Source of the DNA: Daedaleopsis sinensis | Lineage: Eukaryota; Basidiomycota; Agaricomycetes; Polyporales; Polyporaceae | Reading direction: 5' to 3' | NCBI GenBank assembly: GCA_033807695.1 | Contig: CM066304.1 | Coordinates: 1,922,001-1,986,000, forward strand | Length of the DNA stretch: 64,000 bases | In this document: positions 1 through 10,020 of the stretch, piece by piece | How positions within the stretch are numbered: the first letter of the stretch is position 1 | Layout: every line of letters starts with the position of its first letter | Made by a program: the position numbers and the translations under genes | The notes under the pieces: generated by a model | What the model was told of the DNA's origin: nothing | Database searches by the model: none | Seen by the model: the letters and a program-made list of their open reading frames with translations, nothing else

Positions 1-221
1 TTCAGCTATCATTAACGTCTCACCTATCGCGCAGCGCAAGGTACCCTGTACCGGACTTGAGCAAGTTTGCGTTCTACAGCGAGGCGCTCTACAGGTGGGG
101 GATAGCACACAGAGTGTGGGCGGGGCTAACTTATGCAGTTAGTCGCCTTCGACGGTTTATGACTATCAGCGACGCTTGAGGGCCGCTGTTCGCCCTCAAC
201 TGTCCGCCGTCTGTCGTGCAG

Positions 222-780
222 TGGGAAAGGCTCGATGACACCTACAAGATACTGAGCCTCGGAGGCCAGCCAGTGTATTTCTGGGCAGTAGCGTTCCTGG
301 ATACAATTACCACAAGTCGAAGCGCAAACGACCAGAGTGTTACAGCGAGTCTGTTATTGACCTATATGACCCGCGCTCAGGCCGTGGCTCTGAAAGATCT
401 ACTGCATCCCTACACATCTCCATCGCGCGCAAAATTTGACGGCTTGCAGATAGTGAGCGTACGGGGGTATGATAACGTATGTGCACACGCACTTCAGTTT
501 CCAGTGCAACTGACCATTTCTTCACTGGTAGATTGCCGACCACGTGTACGACGCACGCAAGACCTTCCTGTTCTCCCGCCGTCTCCCCCATCTCAGTCCC
601 GAGGACATCAAGCCGTTGGATCTCCTGAACGTGGAGTTTGTCATTGTGGAGAAAGTCTTGAACGGGAGTACCGTCCGTCAAGTACACGGGAGAAATACTT
701 ATCTCCTCTGGTCCTCGCCGGTGGTGGAGGACGGTTCGGTTATGCACGATGCTGGTTCGTCGCTCGCCTCTTTCTCCTAG
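222..780 (+). CDS. hypothetical protein, 3' two exons, 5' end unresolved
   Basis: Two exons (222-476 and 532-780) join in frame across a 55-bp GT-AG intron. The first starts after an acceptor AG (reading W-E-R-L-D-D) and the second reads A-D-H-V-Y-D-A-R-K-T-F-L-F-S-R-R-L-P, then P-E-D-I-K-P-L-D-L-L-N-V-E-F-V-I-V-E-K-V. No ATG is found, so the gene probably begins upstream, perhaps outside the window. I do not recognise a named domain. The stretch 'LP.LSPEDI..LD...VEFVIVE' resembles a segment of the gene at 2326-3452 (FAPDDVLLLECFGV), so the two may be distant paralogues. The reading-frame join is solid; function is unknown and the gene could be a decayed fragment. Confidence 0.45.
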
Positions 781-2325
781 CAGTCAGGTCTGCTCTCTTC
801 ATCAAGCAGCAGGTCTGGTTCAATGCGCTGCGGTAGCCCGCCAAACCGGCAGCAACTCCGCCAGTCGTGGGGAGCCGGACCCCAGTGGTGTTAGTTTCGC
901 GGGGTTCTCCGGTGCGAGGTTTATCACATAGCTATGTATCATTGGGGTGGCGGAATAGGCGCGACGGCTTCGTGTGTAGTGTGGTAGTGAAGGAAATCGG
1001 ACTCGTTGTCGCGCATGGCCATGCGGGTTGCGGTGTCATAGACCGTCCAAGACCCAGCAGTTCGTCACGGACACGACCCACTCAGCTAGATATCTAGGAG
1101 GCGCGTCGTCGCGCTTGTAAATTGTCGTTCTAGCGCACACCAATACATATCGAGCATTTGGTGCCGCCGCCGCGTCTGGCGTCAGGCAGGTGCCCGGCTC
1201 GGATTCTGCTGGTGATCATGCAGCGGGTTCGGGATTCGTCGCGCGGTTTGTCCGCCAAGATAGTTATCCGGACGATCATACAGTGACGCCGCCGCGCTGG
1301 GTGTATCATCTCATGATTCGGCGCGCAAGCGGTGCGCGCGTAAAGCCGTTGCACTTCCCGCCTGTTCGTTCGCCGCTCATTGCAGGGCGTACTATCCGTG
1401 TCTGTGCAGAGAAGCAGCCATGTCATCGCTGCGGCGCAGCGAGACTCGCTGGCGCAATTCCCGTTTCCCGTATTATTCCCAGGGGCGTAGGTACTTGTAG
1501 TGGTGGTGCCGTGGAGGGCAGCAACTATTGTTGTCTCCCGCCCGCCGGTCCAATCGGCGGCGTCCCGCTCCATTCCGCACATCGCGGGCAAGAAGCCAGG
1601 ATCCTGAGGGGCGGGCGGCGTGGGCATGCAAGGCGGCGCTGTCAGGGCCGTACGAGCCAACGTTCGTACTTTAGCCTAAACAGGGTATTTGACGTGAGAT
1701 AGAAGTTGTGCAGGGTCGCGCGGATTAGTAGTAGTTCGCAGGGCTTCGCGCGGGTTCGCAGCGATTCTTGCTGCTTCTCGGGCAGAGGGGATCGTGCGTC
1801 CTGCAGGGGACTGCCGCGCGTCGGGTTCGGGAGTAGTCGGCCCGCCAGCCGTTGTGCGCGCTCCGCACCTGCGTTCCAGCCTGTGCTGTCCCGTGTCCGC
1901 TATGTTGTCCTCGTCCACTATCTCAGAGCCCGCCTCGGCTGCGCTCGAGCCTCGCCGGCCAAGTCCGCGCAAGAAGTCGCGATCGTCTCTGTTCTCCATT
2001 CCAGAGTCAAGGTTAGGCAGGGGGGGGATGCCTCGTGTGGGGCCTCGCGGACGCGGCCGACACTTCGAGAGCAGCGTGCAAGGCCAGCCGTGCGGTTGCC
2101 GTCGACATCTCCTGCTAGGGTCTCCGGTACGTGCTTCTTTCTCCAGAGGTCATCGTCGCGTCCCGTTCGCACGGCCTCGACAGGATCAATGCAATGTCTT
2201 CATGTAAGGAGGTCCGCTGTGGCAGCTCCCTTCGCCCCACCTCGTTTCTCCCCCATTCAACTCCTGCCTTCACTCAGCCTCGTCTGTACACCCGAAGGAC
2301 CCACCTCCGATTTGTGGACGTCGTC
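781..2325. other. no supportable gene
   Basis: Open frames of 60-207 codons exist on both strands, but they overlap each other, carry no recognisable motif and look compositionally random. I see no RNA gene or clear repeat here. Confidence 0.5.
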
Positions 2326-3452
2326 ATGACTTCTATTCCCAACAACCAGGCTCACGTCGCGGACCAGAGGTGCGTCCCCGCCGAAGAGCGGCTTTCGTGT
2401 TTGTTCCTGCCTTTGACGAGTCCGCCGACTTCCTCCAGCGCCGCGGATGCCTCGTCCCCAGACATCGTCCCCGTCACCGCCAGTAGCCCACTCTACAAGT
2501 TCGTTGTAATTCCAGCCGAGGACCCTGCTTCCGTTTCAGCCTGCGAGGCCCCCGGGAGCTGGCCGTGGATTGAGAGCGGTGCCACACGCCGATCCATTTC
2601 GTCGGAGCGTGCTTCCCGGACTGCGGGGCAGGACTCGGAGACGAGGAGCTTGTGAGTAACTCATCACCTCCGTCAGGTCCAAGTTTGACCTCACGTCCGG
2701 CGGCGTAGGGTCGCAGCTACAGTTACGAATGGTTGGTTGTCTGTCGCACTGCCCTTACCGCTCAGCCTGGACGTCTCTGTCCCAAGGTCCTGCGTGATCT
2801 TGCTAATATGTTACAGTCGTCTCCTCCCCCTGTCGTGTTACGAGTCATTCCCCACCAACACCTTCAGCGTCGGGCGCATCCCGTACCAGTCGTGTTCCTG
2901 GGGACGCCTCGCCGATGGGGTGCATGCCCTCACGGTCGGGGGGGAGTTCGCGCGGATCTGGGCTTGTGGCAGGATGCACACCGCCTCGTTTGGAACCGGA
3001 CGTGGCCTCGTCGAGCTGTCCGCCCAAGTTGTCGTGTTCAGTCCGTCGCTCGGCAGCTCGTTGGAATACGCTCGTCTGCTCCGCGCGCTCGGCGTACAGG
3101 ACGTCAGCGATACTCCATTGACCATCGAGGCGCGTGGCTACGAGCCCTTCAGGACGGTAAGCTCCATTCCTCCCGCCATGGTGCAGCACTAATCTTGGTC
3201 GCGCAGGTCGCGCGCGACTCCTCCTCCGACCTCAGGGGGTTTGAGTTGTGCTATCGCGCGGATCGTGTTACCGTTGACAAGTTCGCGCCGGATGATGTAC
3301 TCTTGCTAGAGTGCTTCGGAGTCCGGGGCGGGTCCCCCGGTGATAGGCTTCGAGGCGGGCTGGTGATTCGCAGCATCAGTGTGGTAGCCCGCGGAGGGCG
3401 TTTGGATCCGCACGTAGACGTCCTCGGTTCCCGGGCCACTGCTTCGATGTAG
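2326..3452 (+). CDS. hypothetical protein, exon structure unresolved
   Basis: An ATG at 2326 opens a frame to about 2651. A second coding-like block (about 2820-3155) reads G-R-I-P-Y-Q-S-C-S-W-G-R-L-A-D-G and is followed by a convincing donor/acceptor pair: the exon ends ...F-R-T, an intron runs from GTAAGC to GCGCAG, and the next exon starts V-A-R-D-S-S-S-D-L-R-G and stops at 3452. The last exon contains K-F-A-P-D-D-V-L-L-L-E-C-F-G-V. The join between the first and second blocks was not solved: the most obvious donor leaves an impossible 25-bp intron. No family is recognised. It may belong with the fragment at 222-780. Treat the outer limits as approximate. Confidence 0.35.
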
Positions 3453-3526
3453 GTGGCTGTGCAGGACGAGGCACGCTCGGAAGAACCGTGGAGTGAAAGT
3501 ACCGCTAAGGGGAAGGCACCGTTCAT

Positions 3527-3632
3527 AGTCGTGGTTGTAAGAGTATCCTTGTTGTCGCTAGCTGCGAGTATTCCAGTCCAGTCGTGGTTGTAAGAGTATC
3601 TTTGTTGTCGCTAGCTGCGAGTATTCCAGTCC
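3527..3632. repeat. 53-bp direct tandem duplication
   Basis: Two adjacent copies starting at 3527 and 3580 (AGTCGTGGTTGTAAGAGTAT...) differ at a single position (TCCTT against TCTTT). The near-identity suggests a recent duplication. It is not inside a supported gene. Confidence 0.95.
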
Positions 3633-3787
3633 AGTTCTTGTGCTCATGCGCGAGGGAGGCGCAGTTTTGCGCGTGTTTAACATAACAAGGTCGTCCGTCA
3701 AGGGTCCCTCTGCGTGCTGCTCCAGTGGCGTAACCTGCCACCGTTTGTGTGTGCGCCTCAGCGACAGATTTATGCGCACGCAGTGGT

Positions 3788-3920
3788 GCACCCAGCCCGG
3801 CGCGTTGTAGTAGTCATGAGCAGCTTGCGCTCGTCCTCAGATCAGCGCGTGCAATAGCGCACTCAGCCCGGCGCACTGTAGTGGACGCAAGCAGCTTGAC
3901 CTCATCCACAGGTCGGCGCG
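3788..3920. repeat. degenerate 71-bp tandem repeat, two copies
   Basis: Blocks starting at 3788 and 3859 share CAGCCCGGCGC, TGTAGT, GCAGCTTG and a C/G-rich tail in the same order, with substitutions between. Together with the repeat at 3527 this marks the 3.5-4 kb stretch as repeat-rich intergenic sequence. Confidence 0.7.
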
Positions 3921-4208
3921 CGCGGGCAGTGAGCCGTCCTCGGCTCGCGAGTTCACGAGTAATACATGAGGATTCACGGGTAGGGTCGAGAACTAGGCTA
4001 CAGCTATCATCAGTCCATTTATCAGCTCGAGATCTGCGTGCTATCACATCTCCCGCCGATGGGGTACGCAGTTTCAGAGCGATCTATCTCGATTTGGTTT
4101 ATTGTCCACAGCTCGCGTGTCACGTCCGTCTGTCGGGGGAATATCTGGCGTAGTCGGCTGATATATCGGTTAGAGTGGGTGTCGCGTAGGAGAGGGGCAG
4201 ATAAATAC

Positions 4209-4883
4209 TCAAGCAGAACGGCCTCCCACTCTCGGTGTACCCGCTTGCATGCCTCCGCCCGCTCTTCCTCGACTTCTCCCGCCTGCTGCCGCCGTCGTCG
4301 CTGAACGGCTTGCAGGCGAAGACCCGCCATCGTCTCCTCTCCAAATCCAGAAGGGGATGGTGCAGTGGCCGCCTCGACACGACTCCGGTTCATCGAGAAG
4401 GTCCCGAAGGATCTCCATCCTTGCGTCCGCCACAGGTGCCAGGTTATCCAACTGGTTCGCCCATATCAACTCTTCAAGGTTTTTGCGAAGCACGCTCGGC
4501 ACCTTGAGCAGTACCGAGCATAGCGAGCTCCTCCTGCATTCGTTCGCGATCGTGACCAGTGCGTGACCTGGCCCGGATCCAGTCGTAGCGTTCGCGATGT
4601 TGACAATCCTACCCAGAATGTGTGGGTCATAGAAATCGCGGCGCGTCGGTCGATGTTGTGATGAGAGCTGTGCGGATTTTGCGAGGGCGATGACTCGTAC
4701 ACGGGTCCCCACTTCGAGCGGAGTGCGCGGAAGGATCTCCAGCGAGTAGACATGGGCAGAGTGTTGAGAGTCGACGCCCTCCTCGAGGCGTGGGGGGGGG
4801 TGAGTTGGTCGCGGCGGTGGGTCGGCCCATCGGGCCAGCAGGAGGAGGGGTGAGGGGGGTGTAGAGGGCGGTGCGGACGACAT
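4209..4883 (-). CDS. hypothetical protein with Pro-rich N-terminus
   Basis: The minus-strand frame is open from the ATG at 4883 (M-S-S-A-P-P-S-T-P-P) to a stop at 4209. An in-frame ATG further upstream at 5126 would lengthen it, but an A/T-rich TATA-like element read on minus near 4995-4985 sits about 100 bp before 4883 and favours the inner start. After the proline-rich head come more ordered segments (V-G-T-R-V-R-V-I-A-L-A and H-I-L-G-R-I-V-N-I-A-N-A-T, then a Leu-rich C-terminal half ending in a Gly/Arg-rich tail). No family recognised. An intron inside or a different C-terminus is possible. Confidence 0.45.
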   Translation of the reverse strand: MSSAPPSTPPSPLLLLARWADPPPRPTHPPPRLEEGVDSQHSAHVYSLEILPRTPLEVGTRVRVIALAKSAQLSSQHRPTRRDFYDPHILGRIVNIANATTGSGPGHALVTIANECRRSSLCSVLLKVPSVLRKNLEELIWANQLDNLAPVADARMEILRDLLDEPESCRGGHCTIPFWIWRGDDGGSSPASRSATTAAAGGRSRGRAGGGMQAGTPRVGGRSA

Positions 4884-7259
4884 CAACGTGCGGGATGGGT
4901 CCGGCAAGTCAGGATGCGCTGCTGCAGGTTGTCGGCTTGGCAAAGAGGGGGGCCAATGTGTTGTATTGCGCCCTCGTTCGCCGATATAAAAAGGGGGGGG
5001 AAGGGTGAGGGAGCGGCGGTGATCGGAACGGGAGAGTCCGGCAGCGGACAGAAGGGGAAGGAAGAGGCAGGAAGGCCAGCGGGCCTCGTCCGTCAGGGTC
5101 GCAGGGCTGTTCGGGGTGTCATTCACAGATTGTAGAGCTCTTCCATTCTCATGGGTATAGACGGGTAATATCGGGTCAACGGGAAGTGTTGGGGTATGCT
5201 GTACAGTGGAGGGGTCAGAGGTCTTTATCGCTGTCAGGCAGGCAGCGACGAGCCAGCATGGACTAGGGATCTATGTTGTGGCAGGTTAAGGCAGCATGGT
5301 GTCGCGCAGCTGTGGTTGGGGGCAGAGGGAGTGTTGCAGGATAGGACATGAGGCGGATCGGGCAGGTATGGTGTGGTCTGGTCTGGTCCGGCAAGTCATA
5401 TTTGGTCGTGTTTTTGGACGGGTTACCGCCAGCGGGCAGGGCTGTTCAGGGACAAGGTTCCTAGCTGTGACGCTTCAGGTAGGTTCAAGTGCAGGCTGCA
5501 GTGCGATATAGTCGTAGTGCGGGCGGAGGGAGGTGTTAGTTTGCAGCCGTGTCCCGTCCCTTCCGTCCATCATCTACAGCTTCAATCCCGCACGCAGTAA
5601 GACGCGGCGGGCGTGGCGCGTGTGTCACGTGCTGTGACTTCTCAGGTCGGCGTTTAATCGGGTATCAGAGGCGCCGGTCCACGTCACCCGCCGTGCGTCG
5701 TCAGTTTTGTCCGGGGGGGTCCAGTGTACGCTCATCGGGTCTCACAGGGAGCCATGGGGGTGCATGCGTCCCTGGAGAGGGAGCAGTCGTCTGCAGAGCA
5801 GGCTTCCGGCGGGCCCAAGGGGTTTCGATCCCGCAAAGCGGTGTGAGGTCAATCCCACTCAGGCGCGGGCTAGGCACAGGCGCACCCCGCCGTGCATCCC
5901 AACAAGCGGGAGGGGGGCAATGCCCACGTTGTCAGTCTGCACGCTCGCCAAGGATTACTGGGCGTGCAGTGCCTAGGGTACACACATCTGGGCGGACCAG
6001 CAGTGTCGAGGCTCAAGAGTTGGTCTTCAGTCGCAGTTCACGCATTTAAGTGAATAGCCTCTGATTAAGATAGGGCTCCCTTCCGTTAGCTATACCCAGC
6101 CACGGGGCTAGGTTAGGCAATAGATACTCTCGTCGATGTCGCGTACGATGTCGCGTAAGGCGTACAAGGACCCAGGTATGACCGCTCCAGTGGCCAGGGA
6201 CCGTGGGAAAACACGCCGTGGTGGTGGTTGGTGGAAGAGGACCATCGGTACATCTTCGCGCTCGTTCATAGTGTCCTCGATACCGAGCTGACCGTGCGCT
6301 TGACATCGGTGCACACTGCAGGAGTCGTCGTGGTCGTTCTGCTGTGCCTTCTCATTTGCCTCTTCCTTTGCGTCCTTTGTTTCTACCTCTTCTTCCGGAA
6401 GCAAGTCGTCCGCAGTGGAGCAGGTGCGACGGGGAGCATCGCTGCTGCCCCGCTTGAGAAGGCGGAATTTTCCGCGGATCCTGATCCGACGCCGACTTTT
6501 GGAGATGCCGGAAGTTCTAGTACGAAAATTCAGATAAGTAAGCACCCAGTTCACGAACTTGCCATCACCTACCCTGCATTGTACATGCTATCCTCCAACT
6601 CCCATCCTTGACTCCAGGTATTCATGACTTAGCGACGATTGTGCTAGGGTTCAACACGTGGACCACCACTGCAACCGCGACCGGTGGGCATTCTCAACTT
6701 CCCAAGCCCCTGTCACCTGTGGGGTTACTATCAGCTGGCGAATACATCCAGGTGAGTAAGATGACCTCCACGACGCGGTGCATCAGGAAAAATCAGCTTC
6801 TCAACGGAGCAATACATACGCGATGTAGTGGGCGTAGCGCCGTAGACAAGTCAAGGTTCTCTAGTCACCTGTAGCGCCGCACGTCACGATGTAGCGCCCT
6901 GTAGCACTCAGCCACAATATGTACTTCAGCGTAGCACCGCCCAGCTCTACTGAGCAGGACATCGAGTCACTGTAGATATGCCGTAGAGCAAGTAAGTGGT
7001 TGTATTGCTTTGTAGGCTAATATAATGCATGCAGTCCCGTCGTTTGCCAGTCGCCGCCCGCACCGGAATATCACTGTGGTCAACCGAGTCGCAGAATACT
7101 ACTATTAATGTAAAGGATTACACGGCTACGTTACAAAGCGGTTGGCATGATGCAGCTTCGGGACTGGGCGTGAGCACTATCAAGTTCGAGGTACCAATTG
7201 GCGCTCCCTCTCAGCTATTCGGGCTTGAAGACTAGCCCGTGCCCCCGAGGACAGACCTT
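4884..7259. other. intergenic stretch with no confident gene
   Basis: Apart from the membrane-type open frame at 6228-6611, I see only short open frames. Around 6870-6945 the motif GTAGC(G/A)CC recurs several times (for example near 6871, 6890 and 6930), which may be a weak transposon-end repeat. Confidence 0.4.
6228..6611 (+). other. open frame with one predicted membrane helix
   Basis: The frame contains about 22 consecutive hydrophobic residues (V-V-V-V-V-L-L-C-L-L-I-C-L-F-L) ending in a basic F-F-R-K-Q, then a Ser/Pro/Asp-rich tail, like the end of a single-pass membrane protein. There is no ATG at the frame's start and no flanking exon was found. The complementary strand would read as a charged Glu/Lys-rich frame, so the hydrophobic run could be an artefact of that composition. 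Low confidence. Confidence 0.2.
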
Positions 7260-9799
7260 TCACGGGGGCGGAGATTGGAGTGGCCCCGGAAGCATCACTA
7301 GTCGCATGCGGAAGCAATGAGAGTATGCTCTGGAAACGAAATTGGCTGACGGTACACACCGGGCGTCGTCGTGCAGCTTCTGGAGGAGTTCCTTCGCATG
7401 ATCATAGTCGATCTCGAGCCAATCCTTGATGCGGGCGAGATGATCGTGATATTTGGGCTTGTAGTCCTTGTCCCAAAACTTGCCGCCCTGACGTGGGGTT
7501 CCATCAGACCACTGGTCGACACAGAAGTGAATCTGCACGGTAGTAGTACCTCAGTTAGTAACAGGCTTATTGCGGCTGTGTTGATGTAATAGACAGAGTG
7601 CTTACGGTTGTGAATATGAGTGCGAGAGTCTCCTGACGGATGGGAGAGAACTTCTCGGGATGTGATGGACCCATGGCGTCTGACCGCGTGAACCAACGCT
7701 CGCGGATGATGGTCTTAATTATCTTATGCTCGGCGAAGCCCCACTGATTGTCGGGGTCCTACAATTCCAATTCTGTGTCAGTATTGTACCACTCACACAA
7801 ATCGGTGGTCTGGTTACCTTGTAATGAAAGCGCGGATCCGGTTCGCCACTTTGTTCGTCGACGAGCTTGACAAAGAGTGCTCGATTGGCGGCCTTCGCTT
7901 CCTCATTGGAGGCTTCCGTGAACCCGTACTCTGAGGCGACCAGTGGGCGGACAGTGTCCTTCAAAGCGCCGCGAGCATGCGGAACACGGTCAGTGATCTG
8001 CCAGTGAGATTCAAGAGAGCCGGTCACGGCCCATTGAGGTACGACATATAAGATTTGAGATCAGTTTTTATGCCGTGCAGTGAAAACGGTGGAGTACGTA
8101 CCAGCTTGTGCACGCGATCCGTGAGATTATATTGGACGTCGAAGTTGGTACATGCCTGGGCCCAGGTTTCTTTCGCCCACTTGTCCTGTGTGGTTTCTTC
8201 AGGATACGGATCAATAGTACATACTAGCACCTCGAAATGATGGCAGGCAGACAGGATGAGCTTCGTTGTGCCTGGCTCGTAGTCGCTCGCCTTGGGAGCA
8301 CCTTTGGGTACCTGACCACCGCGGAAGGGAGGGTCGGCCCAATTTGCGACAGTCGAGGAGTCGCGAGGAACTCGGATCCGAGAACTTGGAGAAGTTGAGT
8401 GGCGTGCTTGACGGTGGTGATCCTGCATGCGGCTGGGCAACCGATGATCGTGGTGACGGTGAGAGGAGACGTGAGAACTTGCTTGAGATGGTGAGCGAGA
8501 GCGGCGAGGACCAGTGCGAGAGTTCGCTCGAGAGCGTGAGCGAGCGTGGCGATACGCACTGCGAGAGACAGAGCGAGAGCGGGACCGCCGCCGCCGGTAA
8601 TGTGTTGGTGATGGGGATCTTGAGTCAATGCGTGCCACATGCCGGTGGTGAGGCTCGGCACTGCGAGACCGGGAACGGCGTGACCCCCGCGCTTCATGAG
8701 AGACTGGGCTCCCGGAGTTCGAATGGCGAGAAGCAGCGAGGGTTCGGGATGTATCTGCATCGCGGGAACGTGAAAGTCTGGGGGGCGCCGGATCATGGCT
8801 GCGTGAGCGTGATCGGCGCTGCTGCGGAGAGGCTGGAGGTTCGCTCCGGGTGTTAGCGTGGTGCGAACGTGGACCGTGCACGGACATATCACGACTGCGC
8901 GAGCGCGAACGCGGGGAGACTCGGCGGAGGCCGTGCTCAAGTTGATCCAAAGGATCGGCACTGCGTGAGCGAGAAGACAGGCCAGGTGAGGGAGGCCGGA
9001 AAGGGACAGGACTCTTGTCACGACCCACAACATCAAATCTGCAGGTGTCGAAGTGAGTTTTATGGCAAGGGCTGCATTAACTGGACACTGACTCCGGCTG
9101 AGTGTGATTGCTATTAACGCTCGGATTCTGAGGCGTCGAGGAACCGTCAGAAGGATGGACTTCATGCTCATCAGCACGTCGCAGTCGTTTCTTGGCTGGG
9201 ACTTGCGGAGTGGGGGTCGCATAGATGCCGCGTGATTCAAACTGTAGTACATGCCTTATGTGAGACTGATTCGTCGTAGGTGGAGCAGACGGTCAGACTC
9301 ACAGTCGATGTGAACATGTTTGGAAGGGGTGGAGGGCTTTGCCCCTCTTCACTTTCGTATTCGCTCGATATCTCTTCGATGTTCGCATGCATCTGAGCTT
9401 TTTTGGCTACGCAAATTGGGGGTAGTACACGCGCAACTGAGAGAATCGAAGTCATGATCTCACCTGTCTGTGAGCTCCCAGAGGTCTTCACAACCTTTTT
9501 CTTGAGCCGTTCGTTCTCTTTGGTCATACGCTCAATTTTCTTGAGGAGGTCTTCCTGCCGCTCACTATCTGCATTCAAGGAGTCCCGTTGAAAAACAATA
9601 CATTAGCATCCCGGAGATGTCACTAGATCTTACTTATCTGGGCCTGCTTGTTACTGGGGTTCGGTCTGCGTCGCGATCGGCCGCTGCTTGGGGCGACGTC
9701 GTCATCTCCCAAGCCATCTTCTTCAACGTTTTCACCCGATCCTGACGGCGTAGAAGATCGAGCCTTGCGCTTGCTACTTCCACGAGGGCGTGAGGACAT
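7260..9799 (-). CDS. DUF6532-like protein with SR-rich N-terminal half
   Basis: Eight exons close in frame: 9799-9634, 9568-9464, 9406-9303, 9241-9093, 9038-8102, 7997-7818, 7758-7606, 7532-7260 (688 aa). The N-terminal half is basic, with a short coiled coil (E-R-Q-E-D-L-L-K-K-I-E-R-M-T-K-E-N-E-R-L) and a long Arg/Ser-dipeptide region, so nuclear localisation or RNA/DNA binding is plausible. The C-terminal ~270 residues (D-R-V-H-K-L-I-T-D-R-V, R-P-L-V-A-S-E-Y-G-F, W-F-T-R-S-D-A-M-G) match the pattern I know from the DUF6532 family of Agaricomycetes, whose function is unknown. It is divergent from the Plavaka transposase with 221 bp between start codons, which suggests it may be an accessory gene of that element. 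A 104-bp intron (7998-8101) is longer than usual and could hide a tiny exon. Confidence 0.8.
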
Positions 9800-10020
9800 G
9801 TCCAGCACCCGTGCACGAGGAACAATGGGAGAGGGAGATCTGTGAAGATGATGGTCAAGAGAGAAGGGCAGACGTGGCCGCCGAGAGGGGTAATGGCAGA
9901 GTGATCGACACTGACGATTTGTCAGCGCCTCGACAGAGTCACCACCTCTCCCCCATCTGCTGCTGCACACAGACTTTGCAGCTCATTTTGCCTCCTTACT
10001 GCTGTGCAATACTCTGATAC
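9800..10020. promoter_or_regulatory. divergent intergenic region, DUF6532 gene / Plavaka transposase
   Basis: These 221 bp separate the two start codons, so both promoters must lie here or overlap the genes. I see no clear TATA box. Shared control of the two genes is inferred only from the spacing. Confidence 0.45.

Noticed and set aside
2652..2676. Intron joining the first two blocks of the 2326-3452 gene
   Set aside because: The donor and acceptor are good but only 25 bp apart, too short to be spliced.
5815..5845. Possible tRNA T-arm (GGGTTTCGATCCCGC)
   Set aside because: It looks like a T-loop stem, but no matching acceptor stem, D-arm or anticodon arm could be placed in the 60-80 bp upstream.
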